From Edaphochlamys debaryana (Eukaryota; Chlorophyta; Chlorophyceae; Chlamydomonadales), in NCBI GenBank assembly GCA_016858145.1, contig JAEHOE010000016.1, positions 992,001-1,056,000 on the forward strand: a stretch of DNA of 64,000 nucleotides. Direction: 5' to 3'. The first letter of the stretch is position 1; each line of letters opens with the position of its first letter. This document shows, one piece after another, positions 26,301-37,902 of the stretch. The position numbers and the translations under genes are program-made. The notes beneath the pieces are model-generated. The model made no database searches. It saw only the letters and a program-made list of their open reading frames with translations, and had not been told where the DNA came from.

Positions 26301-29300
26301 TGACGGGACACACGGGCACAGGGACGAGATGTCGAAGTCCGAGTCAGCGAGGGATGACGCTGGGACCACGAACACACACGGTTCACACGGAGCTGGAGAG
26401 GATGTTCCCCTGGACGACAGGCGGATTGCCGATGCGGGGGGGGGGGGGTTGCAACGTTCGTAACCTTGGAAGAGGATGGCCACGAAGAACGCCGAGCATG
26501 GCCACGAACACACCTCCCGCCTCCCGTCACGACCACGAGCAGCAGCAGATGCGCTGCGTAGCCATGCTTACGCGTTTTGCGAGCAAAACTGTCGCGAGTC
26601 CCAGCGACCGCTTTGAAGTAGCGAGCGGCAGGTCGCGACACTGTCCGTCCACGATCGGCGCCATATGTTCACGGAAGCGCCATAGGATGTATCGGACCTA
26701 GCCGAGGGGCTCGATGTATGTTTGGGAGCTGGCTGTCGCACTCCACACTCATCGGGTGTTGACCGCAACGGCTCGCGTCCCACGTAGGTAATGATTGTGC
26801 CTAGGCTTCAGAGGCTATCAAGGAAGTGGAAATTGAGGTGCCAAGGCGGCCGAGGCGACGGCCACGTCGGGGTGCATTTATATGGTCGCGGTTGTGAGGG
26901 CGAGCGGCCTTAACCACGGTATCAATCCCTGCATCTGCTCCGAGCGAATTGGTTCATGTATGGCACGGGCTCGCGAGCTGAGCTCGCCGAGCTCGACGCA
27001 TCGCGGTACGCGTCATCCCCTCCCACGTCCCACCTACCAGTACCCGCCCCCACTCCACCCTCTCCCACACAGTGATCCTACCCGCCAGCGTGACGATGGT
27101 GATGTTGGTGGCTGTGTTGCTGTAGGGGTTGTTGCTGCCGTTTAGGTACTTGAGCACGACCAGCAGGATACTGTGGGCGCCGCCAGGCAACAGAGGGAAC
27201 AAGGGGCACGGGCCTACTGATTGTGAGCCCCCTACAACGCACCGCCGAGTCCCTTTGGCGGACCCCTCATCCCCTGTGCCCACCCGCGCACCTGACCCAT
27301 GTGAGGCTCAGCATGAAGCCGCTTCGCATGTCGTTCACCCAGCCCAGCGTGGACGGCACCTGTGAGCGGGCAGAGGTGGGAGCCAGGGTTGATCAGGTAC
27401 ACGAAGTGGGCGGGCTAGTCCCTGAACCAAGCTCCACCTCTTCTTCCTAAACCCTTGAGCCCGCCTGCACCCACCCATCGTATGGTGGTGTAGAACTGCA
27501 CTGCCATGGTGGCTGCGAAGATGAGGGCCTGCAGCTTGGGGATGTCCACCACGAGCACGGCCGAGGCCAGCATGAAGACCGTCTTGGCGACCAGGTTGAT
27601 CAGCTGGGGAATGGGGGTGGGAGGGAAGGAGGGATGGAGAGGGATGTGAGGGGGGCAAAAGCTCGGACCACCAGTCACAACAGCGGTTGCGCCAGCAGGA
27701 CTCCGCTGCCGACCCAGATCGACCCAGATCGACCCAGATCGACCCAGCTAGTGGCGTGCAGCGCACCTCGACGTGCGGGTGTGCGCCGGCCAGCAGGCTG
27801 GTAGACAGGGGGTCGAGCTCAAAGTCGGCGGCCGTGGTCACGAAGACGATCAAGCTGCGGCGGGGGAAGGGGGCCATGAAGCTCAAAGAAAGCCACAGCT
27901 TAAGATGGAATGTCAACGCCGGTGGAAACACTGAGCAAAGACCAGTAGGTCTCCGCCCTTGGTGGCACTGTTCTGGCAGTCGAACCCAAGGTCAAATCTA
28001 AGCGGCGCTCCATCCCACGACCCTTCTACCCACCATTCTACCAAGAGAGTCAAAGCTGCGCTCACCTGTAGACGAAGGCAAGGACGACGGCCACCACCAC
28101 GTTGAGGATCTGGGGGAAGTCGCTGCACTCTGCGTTGCGGCGAAGGCATTTGGAGGGACGTCAAGCGAATGGGCTCACCCTCGGCCTAGTGGATTCGAGC
28201 CCCGCCCGGAGCAGTCCTAAGGGATGAACCCGGCCCGCTCTTGCACGACCCACTTCGGTCCGGGTACTTCTCCAGGTACCCCTTCTTGTATTCGCTGTCG
28301 TCCTTCGCGAACATGTGGCAGTTAATGGAGACGAAGAAGACGCCCATGGCAGACACGTAGAAGGTCTGTGTGTGGGTGTGTGGCGCGAGGACAGCAGGGC
28401 ACGGAGCGGGCAAGGGCGGGGCGACAAAGGCTGAGTCAGGCCCAGGATTAATCCGTCCACTCACCCGCACAGCCCCGCAGTGCAACCCACAGGCTGCCCA
28501 CCCCAAGGGCCCTTCCCCCCTGCCCCCGCCCCTGCTCGCCTGCAGGAACACGCTCACGACCACACGCAGAGTCCACACCGGCCTGATGAGGGAGCGGGGA
28601 GGGAAGGAAAGGGAAGGGAGGGCAAGGATGGCGCCGGAAGGGTGAGCTGGGCCAGAACATTTGTCTGCGGTTTTTGTGTCTCGCGGTCATCTCCCATCCG
28701 CATGTGCTATTGTTGAGGGGTTGTACAACCAGGAAGCCCCGCCAAGCCGGACTCACCAGACGTATTTGAACTTGTGCTGGCGGAAGCAGTAGCCCACGTA
28801 CGCGCACAGCGCCAAGCTGAGCAGCAGCAGCGCGCCAATGCCGTACAGCACGCCCGCATACAGCTGGTACGACTGCGTGCGTACGGCACGGCGCAAAAAG
28901 GACTAGTAATCAGCACGAAATGTGTGCAGCAGAACGCTCAAGGTCCATCCACTCCAGATTGAAGTGCCCAATGCCCGAACCCGGTGGTCATTGCCCGGCC
29001 GTCATGCAGGTGCTCTTTTGCCCCAGCCGTTATTACGCGCACCACTTTGGAGAGCTCTTGCTGGAAGTTCAGGTACCCGATGCCCTCCCACAGCCTGTTC
29101 CAGGAGTGATGGAGTATGGGAAGTTTCAGGGCTTACACCGCGTTCTTGAGCGCGGCCCGAGCGGTTGATGACCCCGCACGTGTCTTTCATGCACGCACCA
29201 GGTGAGGCGGTCGGTCCACTCGTCAACCCACGGGTACCAGCCTGTGGCCGAGGGGGTGCGCAGTAGAGGGCGGCACAAGTTGCTTTGCGCGTCTGAGCTT

Positions 29301-30765
29301 AACGCCCGCTGAAACGCCCTGCATAGCTCCGCAACCCAGTAGCGGGGTACGAGCGCATTGCACCCCGTTCCCGCCATGCGCTACGCTGTTAGTACCCAGC
29401 TGCCCACCATAGTCTGCTGATAGGAGGACCACCACTTGCTGCGGGAGGTAAGGTAAAACGGGACAGGGAAGCACCGGCTTCGATCTGTAGAGCGTCAACA
29501 TTCATAGATGCCGTACGGGCGTAGATGCCGCACGCGCAGTACTCGCGTGGTCCAGGCCCCTCTAAAGGCTGATCACCAGGTGATTCATCCCCTGAATCGT
29601 CATCAGGCAAGGATCAGGCGTTCAGACCCTCACTCCCACATGCTCCCTGCCTAGTGCACGATCGTGCCTCCGACGCAGCGGTCCGCTAGGTCCGCTGCCC
29701 GAATGGGCGGCTCCTCTTGCGGCGTCGCCTTCCCCATTGAACCCCACCAGACAGCCATCCATGCCCGCGCCGCCCCACGCCGACCTGCAGGAAGTCGAGC
29801 ACCAGCTTCACCACCCCCACCAGCTTGCTGCCGTCCACTTTCTCCTGCGGTGCGGGGACAGGGGCGGAGGGGCACAGAACACCGGACCCGTGAAGGCCGA
29901 AGGGCGGCGGTGGCAGCCGGGGAGCCCCTGTCATGTCGGCCCCTGGCCCTGCTTACCCGGCCCTGCGTATCCCTTAGCCGGGCGGGGCTAGGAAACAACC
30001 CCCACCAACTTGTGCTAGCTAGCTCCTGCAACCTCGCCCCACCTTGCTGAGCGTGTACAGCACTCCGAACAGCCCCTTCTCCAGGCCCTGGTCGGTCTGT
30101 GGGGAGCAGGGCGCGCGTTTCTTGTGATCTGGCAGGTGGTGCAGGGTTTGTAAGGATGCTGGGGCCCGCTCATGGATCCAGCGGGTCCGTCGGGGACCTG
30201 TCGACCTCCGCCTCTCAGGGCAGCCCTTGCCCGCATCCAGCCCGGCTCAGCCATGACCGTAACCTCCAGCACTCCCCTGCTCTAGCTAGCTATCATACCG
30301 GTACCGACAGCCGCGCTAAGAAGGCCTGCGGCCATGCAGACAAGCAAGCCCCGCCACTCAGAGGCGCCCCACCTTGAGGTCATCCGTGTCAGCTTCCTCC
30401 ACATCGCGGGTTTGCGGGAGCGCGGTGTCCCTGTGCCGACATGGCGGGGGTAGGACAGACGGGTGTGCAGTGGCGGGGGCAGCGCTACTTACAAGTTCCT
30501 GGCACCAGGACTAGACCTTAGACCTCAGCCATGTGAGCTGTCGCCTCCGCTCGGCTCGGCTCGGCTCCAGGCTCAGCCCCCGGGTGCACATCCCCCGGGG
30601 CACATCCTTGGGTCGGCATATACCCCCACGTACCCGTTCCCACCCCCACCTCGCCCCCTTCTGGTACACACCCAACCCGCCCTACCGCGTGCCCCTGCTG
30701 TTAAAACTGCCGATGGAAGAGGAGTCATCCAGCGCTGAGCCTCCGCCGCGACCACTCTTCTTCAT
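11342..30765 (-). CDS. TmcB-like giant PAS-domain membrane protein
   Basis: Large multi-pass membrane sensor of the 'tiny macrocysts protein B' family, common in chlorophytes and Dictyostelium. Over 30 exons span 19.4 kb; I estimate 2,500-3,000 residues and did not resolve every join. Start ATG 30765; first exons 30686-30765, 30373-30430, 30043-30096, 29785-29844. N-terminal membrane helices lie at 26.2-28.9 kb (for example YGIGALLLLSLALCAYVGY, SAMGVFFVSINC). The family's middle region lies at 24.8-26.1 kb (YPNSVKLLRSYARF, FPASAFAHILYSNLLIEVQ). A clear PAS domain lies at 24071-24718, and weaker PAS-like segments at 23.7-24.0, 22.5-23.1 and 22.0-22.2 kb. Ala/Ser/Gly-rich, probably disordered exons fill 17.5-21.6 kb and 13.9-14.5 kb. 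C-terminal helices recur at 17.3, 15.0, 13.4 and 11.8 kb (LFVVSFFLLAAFVLYMV). Stop at 11342. One gene is assumed; a split into two near 17-22 kb cannot be excluded. Confidence 0.82.
24071..24718 (-). other. FixL-type PAS domain inside the TmcB-like gene
   Basis: Four exons (24634-24718, 24443-24517, 24303-24329, 24071-24204) join in frame into a PAS domain: AVINASGIIQMTNKNLQKLF, then ELEGQNVSILMPAPYNTRH, YIAAYISTG, and VMGQVRELIALHRRRYVFP ending SKLSGQGADSQFLGVI. The wording is that of the oxygen-sensor FixL class. A His sits in the RHNGY motif and an Arg follows exactly 20 residues later (VRE), the spacing of the heme ligand His and the distal Arg of FixL. Heme binding is inference. Confidence 0.8.
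26430..27080 (-). other. Long intron of the TmcB-like gene
   Basis: The exon ending in the ITIVTLAG segment (left end near 27080) and the next one starting VPVALGTGW (near 26290) are separated by about 790 bases without coding signal. A run of G near 26436-26447 is the only notable feature. The joined protein segment matches the family across the gap, so no gene boundary is proposed here. Confidence 0.5.
27711..27750. repeat. 10-bp tandem repeat, four copies
   Basis: The unit cgacccagat is repeated four times, with a changed end in the last copy, inside an intron of the TmcB-like gene. Confidence 0.9.
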
Positions 30766-31868
30766 GGTTCTACTCAGACGACCGCGGTATGCCCCGCCAT
30801 CCGGCTTAGCGTCACTGCCATGGCTGTTAAGTACTGTTGCGCATACCAGGACGTGCGCGATTCCACTAGGTCCAGATGCCAAGCAGTGCCAGCACCACGA
30901 AATACCACTAACTGCTGTGCGCTACGCAGAAGCTTGAAGGTTGTGGCTACTGCTGCCTCGGCGCGGGTTCATATCGGTCGGCTTCGGCAACAAGTGTTGC
31001 ACTCCGGCACTCCGGCCGTCTTTATAGCCGGTGTAACCGTTGTGCTGAAAGCCTTGACACGAGATAGTACGCTTAACCGCGATGTATCTATTCCTGCTAT
31101 AATACCGCAAGGACCGTAGGCCGGACCGGTCATACGGCAGGTCGGCACGCACCCCGAAGATACCGCTCCATCTTTGATAGAGACTCGACCGGACGCTTGA
31201 AGACCACCTGGAAGAGGGCTCCCACGGAAGATTGGACTCGGCGGGGAAGGGCCCACGCTCTGACGCTTACTGACACGCCCATGCCCTGCCCTGCCCTGCC
31301 CGTCCCCTTGCCTTCCCCTCCACTCATCTACACGCCCAGCGGTGCTCTCTCCCTCTGCCAGGTTCGTGTTATATATGTTCTAGGGCTCCCAAATTCTACG
31401 GATGGGGGACTGAGACCTGGCGCGCTTGGTTTGCAGCCCCTCGCCTGACTCGGTGCCTGAGTCGATGCCATGACTGCAAGCCAAGCTCACCATGTGTCTG
31501 CTTAGCCCTCATACCATGCAACCGAGGCACTGCTTTGTGCTGGGCCACCCATGGGCTTGGGCAGGAGCTGTTCGTCAGGCCCAGACAGGCCCCCCTCCGC
31601 CCCGGAGACGGGATATGAGCCTCAGCCTGTATTCTGCGCCCCCAGCTCACCCCACTTCTACAACTTGCGTCTACCTTAAACAAAGCCTTGATTGCCATCC
31701 ACGACAGCCCTCTTGCTCGATCCCGCTCGGGTCCAATTGTGCGCAGAACGTGGTCTCACCCAAGAACTGCTAGATCCTGCTAAGAGACATCAGCCCATAT
31801 TCAAGGGTCACCAGACCTGGCACGCAAGAAGAGCTCGCTCAAGTCCGATGTAGCGAGCACAGAGGACT
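30766..31868. promoter_or_regulatory. Divergent promoter region (TmcB-like / ATG18)
   Basis: About 1.1 kb separates the start codons of two genes that point away from each other. AT-rich patches at about 31097-31106 (gctataatac) and 31368-31379 (gttatatatgtt) are the best TATA-like candidates. No further gene is seen. Confidence 0.35.
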
Positions 31869-34800
31869 ATGGCGCCCCTATGCAGCAGCAAAAGTGGCGT
31901 TCTGCACGTCACTTTCAATCAGGACTGTACCTGCGTGGCTATCGGCAGCCAGCAGGGCGTGCACATTTACAATGCCGACACTCACAAGCTCTGCTACCGA
32001 CACGCGATTGGCGCGGTCAGGTGCGAGGGCACCGCGCGGAGGGCGCCTCCTCAGGCCGCGACTCTGCGGGCAGGGTCCGCACGAACCCTCAACTTCCAAA
32101 CCCCACCCCTCACACCCACCCGCTACCCACCTTCGCGCTTCGCCAACGCGCCATCGCGCCTCCAACCGCTTTCCTCGCAGCATCGTGGAGATGCTGTTCT
32201 GTAGCAGCCTCGTGGGCTTCGTGGGCGCGGGCGAGCAGCCCGCGCTGACGCCGCGCAAGCTCACGGTGATGAACACAAGCGCCAGCCGCATCATCCAGGA
32301 GCTCACCTACCCCTCCTCCGTCCTGGCCGTGCGCATGAACAGGCAGAGGTACCGTACGGGCAGGGTACGGCATGCGTACGGGCAGGGTACGGGCAGCGCA
32401 CCGCCATCGCTTGGGTGTCGAAGGCAGGGAGGGAGGGAGGGAGGGCTGCCAGGACCGGTGATTGCCTCGCGGGGCCACGAGGCTTTCAATAGTGGTGTTA
32501 CTGTCTGCCCGTGTCGGCCCCGACGCGAGAGCTAGCGAGGCCACGCCCGGGCACGCGCGGTCTGCAGGCCGGAGGGTCTGTACCACAGGGCGGCTGTCAG
32601 CCTATCACCTGCCCACACATACAGGCCATTGTTGCCGATACGCTGCGCACCCGTGCCCCGCTCCGCCCGTCGTGACCCCCCCCCCAGGCTGGTGGTGCTC
32701 ACGGCCAAGCGCGCGCACGTGTATTCGATGCAGGTGCGGATGGCGGAGTTGGCATGGCCCGACAGCTCTTTCTCTGGCGGGGTCCGCTCCTCGGGATGCA
32801 AGCCCAATCGTGCGGGTGCCAACAAGACGCTACGCGAGCAGCGGTGGAGGTTTCTCGGTTGCTGCTTTCCTCTTTGGGGGCTTCGCTCTCGGCTGGGGTC
32901 GGGCCGGGTGGGGTCCGGTTTCCGCTGCGTCCCGCTGCCCCTCACATCTGTCCCCTGGTTGTGGAGTTCCGGGCTGCTGGCTGCCCTCCTCCCCCCCACA
33001 CGCTGGCCCCCTGGTGCCCCGGCAGAACCTGGCTTGCCTGCGGACGATAGAGACGGAGGACGCGACACAGGTGGGAGGAGGGGAAGGAATTGGGGTTACG
33101 GAGGATCTGGAATTGCTGCAAGGATAAGAAAAGCGGACAAAGTCCAAGTCCCTGCTTGCAAACATGGAGGTCGACGCGCCATGCAAGGGGCTTTAGGCCG
33201 CCCCTCTCGCCACCCGGCCGGCTGCCCCGGCCCCCCAGGGTTGCTGCGCCCTGACCACCTGCCACGAACCCAACCTCCTGGCGCTGCCTTCCTCTGCAAC
33301 CACGGTGAGGCCTGAACACGTTAAGTCTTCAAGCGCGAGAGTACCGGTAGCTTCCTGCCCCCTGAACCCGTCCCGCAGCGCCTGGGACTCTAGCTGCGCC
33401 TAGCTGGAGCCGAGGGGGACCAGTAAGCCTGCGTGGCCTTCCCCTCACCACTCCCAATCCCCTTCCTCTTCCGCCTGCTAGCTCGCAATCCTTTGAAGGT
33501 CAACCCGTCTTTCCCAACCCCGATCGGGGCACCGTTCGCAACTATGATCTGGCCCAAACCCAGCCCTCTCCTGCCCCTCGCCCCTACCCCCTTGCCCCCC
33601 TCCCACCCCTCCCACCCCCTGTCAGGGCACCGTCCGCATCTACGACCTGGCCCACGAGGGAGGCAACGTGCTGAGCGAGGTGCAGGCGCACCAGACGCCC
33701 GTGGTGAGGCCGCTAGAGGGTGGGAGGGCACCACACCAGGGGTACATTGAATGAGTGGCGAGCTGCGCAGCGGAAGGCCCGCAAGGCGGTCCGGCCTCGT
33801 GCTGCAAGGGGATGGGTAGCAAGGCGTGGGCGCGAAGGGGCGAGGGTGTTGGGTAGCAAGGCTGGGGCGCCTTGCAGCGACCGGCAGCGACGTGGTAGAG
33901 GTGTGGACGCCGTGGCTACTGGCGGGCGCAAGGCCGCGCGTGGCGAGCGGCAGAGGCGGTTGCATGGACGTTTTGAGGGCGCATGCGTGGGGGCAGGCTG
34001 AACCCGCACCAGCCACCACTGCTCACAACACCCCCACTCAAGATCTTTGGGCTATCTTGGCTTCCCAGAAGTTGCTGAACTAGGGTCCGCACATAACACC
34101 CACCGCCCACCACCCCGCGACACGGCGCAGGTGTGCCTGGCCTGGAACGGCGACGGCTCCCTCCTCGCCACGGCCTCGACCAAGGGCACCGTGCTGCGCG
34201 TGCACCGCATGCCCAGCGCAGCACGCTCGCACAGCTTCCGGCGCGGCACGCTCGCCGCGTCCATCCAGTCCCTGGCCTTCGGGCCCCCCGGGCTGCCAGC
34301 GCAGCTGCTGGTAGCTGCCAGCAGCCATGGGACCGTCCACGTGTTCCGGCTCGAGGTGGGTCGGACGGGGAAGGGGCTGGGGGTTGAGATGGTGGCGGTA
34401 GGGACTAGGGAGGAGCGTGGTGGGGTGTGAAGGCGGGTAGGGTGTGGCAGCGTCGGGGACAGGGCGTCGCAGGCGGGGTTGCGGTGGCCGGTTGCGTGCT
34501 GGGTGGAGGGGCGAAGCACGGGCCGGCTGGGGCGGGGTCGCGGGGAGATGGAGTATTAGGCTTGGCCGCAACAGCGCCTGCCAGCGTGTTGGCAACGGCT
34601 GCAACGGCGACCCTTGGCCCCCCTTTTCTGCTCCGTCGCAAAGGGTCTGTGCTTAGCAGCTCTCAGGAAGTCCGCTCCTGCCTCACACCGCCCACAGGAG
34701 CCCGAGCTGCCCGGTGTGCTGCCCAAGCCCGCCTCCGCCGCCGCGGGGCTCCTCAGCGCAGTCATGCGCTACTCGGTCGGCGACATGGTGAGCCTTCGGG

Positions 34801-35731
34801 GATCGCCGTACGACGCTGCCGTACGGTCCTGCCGTACGCCGTCCGGCTTGGCCTCACGTGGGCCCACTAATGAAACGCGAGCGGCTTGCAGCTCGCCAGC
34901 TTGAAAGCGCGCGGATTAAGACGCCGCGGCGCATGCCTACCCTCGCAGGTCGAGCCCGCGCGCAACATCGCGACGATTCGCCTCCCCCCGGGTGTCGTAC
35001 AAGCCACGTGCGCCTTCCGCCAGGCGCCCCTCCCGCCCGACCCCGCCGACGCCCAGATCGGCGGGACCGAGGACGCGCTGCCCTCCTCCCCGTCGGACGC
35101 CGCCCGGGCCCAGGGCATGGGCCTACCTGGGCCCGGTCTGGGCCTGGCGAGTGTGGGCAGCGGCGAAGCCAGGTCGCCGCCGTCTAGGTCCACGAGCGTT
35201 GGCGGCGCGGGATACGGTGGCGGCGGCGCGGCGGCGGCGGCGGCGGCTGAGGCGCGGGCCGTCATCATGGTAGCCACGCAGGTGACGGTTGGGGCGGTCG
35301 CAACTTGCAAAGCATCCAGCCAATGGGTCATGAAGGACCCTGGCGTCTGACGCTCTCAGTGTGTGCCGTGCTTCGTCCCAGCACAAGGCCGAGGGGCCAC
35401 AGCGATGGCCTGGGGTTTACGCATGCATGGGGGCGCTCCCGTTCTCTGCTTCAGGCTCTGTTCGAGCACTTCTGCTCCCTGCCACCCCACGCCACACAAT
35501 GCCACCCCGCGGTGCCCCACCCCCTGCAGGAGGCTGTACTGGGTTGTTCGCGTGCATGTGGCGCCCGCCCTTCCCGCCGCCTTACTAATGCTCTCTCCTG
35601 ATCTGCTCGTCCCCCTGCAGGAGGGCCTGCTGTACGAGTACAGCCTGAGCGACCTGCTCAACCCCCAGGGCCCCAAGTGCTCCCTGGAGGGCGAGTGGGC
35701 CATGCTGGGCAGCGGCAGCGTGCTGGGCTGA
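31869..35731 (+). CDS. ATG18: ATG18/WIPI-family PROPPIN, autophagy WD40 protein
   Basis: PROPPIN that binds PI3P/PI(3,5)P2 on membranes and supports autophagosome formation and vacuole or endosome membrane dynamics. Ten exons join in frame to 437 residues: 31869-32020, 32181-32348, 32688-32733, 33026-33070, 33239-33304, 33626-33703, 34131-34355, 34698-34787, 34949-35281, 35621-35731. It starts with a beta-propeller blade ([20 protein letters not shown]), and a later blade reads [20 protein letters not shown]. The hallmark phosphoinositide motif is FRRG at residues 221-224 (L/FRRG in the family). Between residues about 310 and 390 sits a Pro/Ala/Gly-rich insertion in the sixth or seventh blade, partly from GCG repeats. 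It ends with EGLLYEYSL, the usual last strand. Which ATG18 paralogue group (a, b or g type) it belongs to is not clear; its length fits the short a/b type. Confidence 0.93.
32353..32395. repeat. Short tandem repeat in ATG18 intron 2
   Basis: A unit of the form gtacgggcagggtacgg occurs twice next to each other just after the donor site. It is followed by a (gagg)n stretch at about 32427-32445. Confidence 0.8.
33524..33557 (+). repeat. Echo of ATG18 exon 6 start inside intron 5
   Basis: This repeats the first 30 bases of exon 6 (33626-33655) with five differences, 100 bases upstream. Three differences are synonymous, so the copy would read [10 protein letters not shown] against [10 protein letters not shown]. 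In the copy the acceptor AG is changed (gatcgg against tgtcag), so it should not be spliced. Confidence 0.8.
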
Positions 35732-37902
35732 CCAGCGCTGGGCCCGGCTGGGCCCCGTCGGCGGCCCAGCTGGGCCTGGCTGGGCCTCTGCGAGCGGCAA
35801 GGACCGGGCCGTCTTGGCCTGGAGAGGGCCGTGCTTGGCTCGCTGCGCCGAATGTCGTCACGTCGTGCTAAGCTTTGGGCAGGGGGTTGGGGCAGGGGCG
35901 CGGGGCGCGGGCTTGGGGCAGATATAGTGGCGCACCGCACCTCTATGCGGCCGTGGGCTAGGTGCGTCAGGCGGGATGGTGCGGCGGTGTACAGATCGAG
36001 GCGGGAAGTGGGCACATGGTACCGTACGTGGTGGTGTGGCTGCAGGGGTGTGGCATCGGCCGAGGCTCATATCGTGCATTTGGGAGGTGCATGAAAGTGG
36101 CTTGGCGCGGTACAGTCATGGGTCCGCTGGGGGCACTAATCGTCCAGCTGCCCCAGAAACCGGCGTAGCTCGCACCGCTTTTGGACTACCGCCTAGACTG
36201 CTTGCGTGCTTGCACGGGATACGCCATGCTTACCGTTGGCATGAGGGTAGGGTTCTGTGGTACATAGGAGGCTAAGAGCACTCAGGCCTGCTCGGTGCGG
36301 ACTCATAACAAGGGCTTGGTGCCAGACCGCCAGAGAGGCTTGTGGCCATGGGCGACGCTTGAGGGGGGGTAGAACGCTCGTCTGCAAGGCCTGTGGGCTA
36401 CTCGGCTGTGCAGCCGGGTCCTAGCTCCAGACGGCCAGTAGTAAGGTCAAGGTGCAACGGCCAAGGCGCAAAGGTTCGGAGCTAAGTATCACGGCTGCTC
36501 AGGCGGGTGTGTTGACGTCATGACGTGTAGTGAGCTCGAGGGCGAGGCTCGAGGGAACAGCTTGCGTGAGCGTTGAGCTCTGTCATGGATGGATGCAAGC
36601 CGCACGTGTTATGCATCTTGATCTTGTCCCGGTCAGCTGGATCGGGGTTCGGGGACCTTGGAATGTCGCTCACGTCAGTCACGTGGCCTGAGCTGGGTCC
36701 TGAGTAGGCTGAGGGGGCATACGACACTGGATGTTTGCCCATGTGGTTTACAAGTGGTCTCACCGCTCAATGGTGCAGAACAAGGCATCCTGAGGGGCGG
36801 AAAAACCTCGGGTATGCGGGGTCCTGCGCCCCGCGCGCATGAGGCGTTCACGTGGGGTGCTAGCAATGCGCGGCACCACGTGAAGACGCCCCCCCAAAGC
36901 CACAGCGAGCTGCACCCACGAACGCACAAATGGGCCTACAGTGAAGACAAGAAGGACGGTGAATGGAGATCTATGAACCTATCCAAGCCCGATCCAAGTG
37001 CCCGCATCCCACCCGTGTAGTGTCAACCCGACAGCCTGGGTTCCCCAGTCATGCACACCCGTCCCTGCCCCTTCACATAGCACGTCAACCTCCGCAGCCT
37101 CTACGACTCGTCGTTGTTCCGTCAATGCACGTCACATGACACCGTCACGTCAAAAGAGTACCCTCACAACCGCACGGAACACGGGCATTTGACACGACGA
37201 TACCCAAGTTCTGCAGCCACGCCCGCCAACGCCAGAGCCACTCTCCAACCGCTGCCGCTATATCAGGGCACTAGCACTAGTCAGGGACAAGTCGCTTGTG
37301 CTGTGCCTCTCACCAGCAAACCGCCTAGGCCCCGCCCGTCATGCGTCCAGGCGTCCTCCCAGGGCCCATGCCCTGTCTAGGTCCCTCCACATCCGCATCC
37401 TCCAGCGTCGCCAACACCATCCTCCACGCGTCCCCTCTCCCACAGAGGCACTCACTCCTCAGGCGTGCAAGAGCTTGCGTTCCTCGACCTGAAACAGGGA
37501 ACCGACCCTGCACATTCCGTCACGAGGCCCGGCAAGGGCTCAGAGCTATCCAAAGCCTTACTGTACAGCCCACCACACGGCCGCGCCACACAACCGTGCC
37601 ACTTCCAGCACTCATTCTCCCATAACCTGCCGCAACCTGCTTCCCAACTCTCCACCGTTCGTTCGATGCCGCATTTGGAAGGCCGAGCCTGCAGTTCACG
37701 CCTGCCGCAGGATCTCCAAACCCGGATGCTATGTGAGCCCTCCGCGGCAGGGTACCTCCACTCGACCAGTTGCGGTCAAGCCCGCCAACCGCCGCCGAGG
37801 CTCTGGATCGGCTGGATGCCCAGTGCGTGCGTGTCAGGATACAGGTGCCCGCCCGCTCTCTCGCGCCGGATCACGAGTGCCCAATGCCGGGCAACGGCGA
37901 GC
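35732..37902. other. Convergent intergenic region between ATG18 and GC1
   Basis: About 2.2 kb between two stop codons facing each other. It must hold both 3' UTRs. Short frames exist, as expected in GC-rich DNA, but none has recognisable motifs or supported splice structure. Confidence 0.4.
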
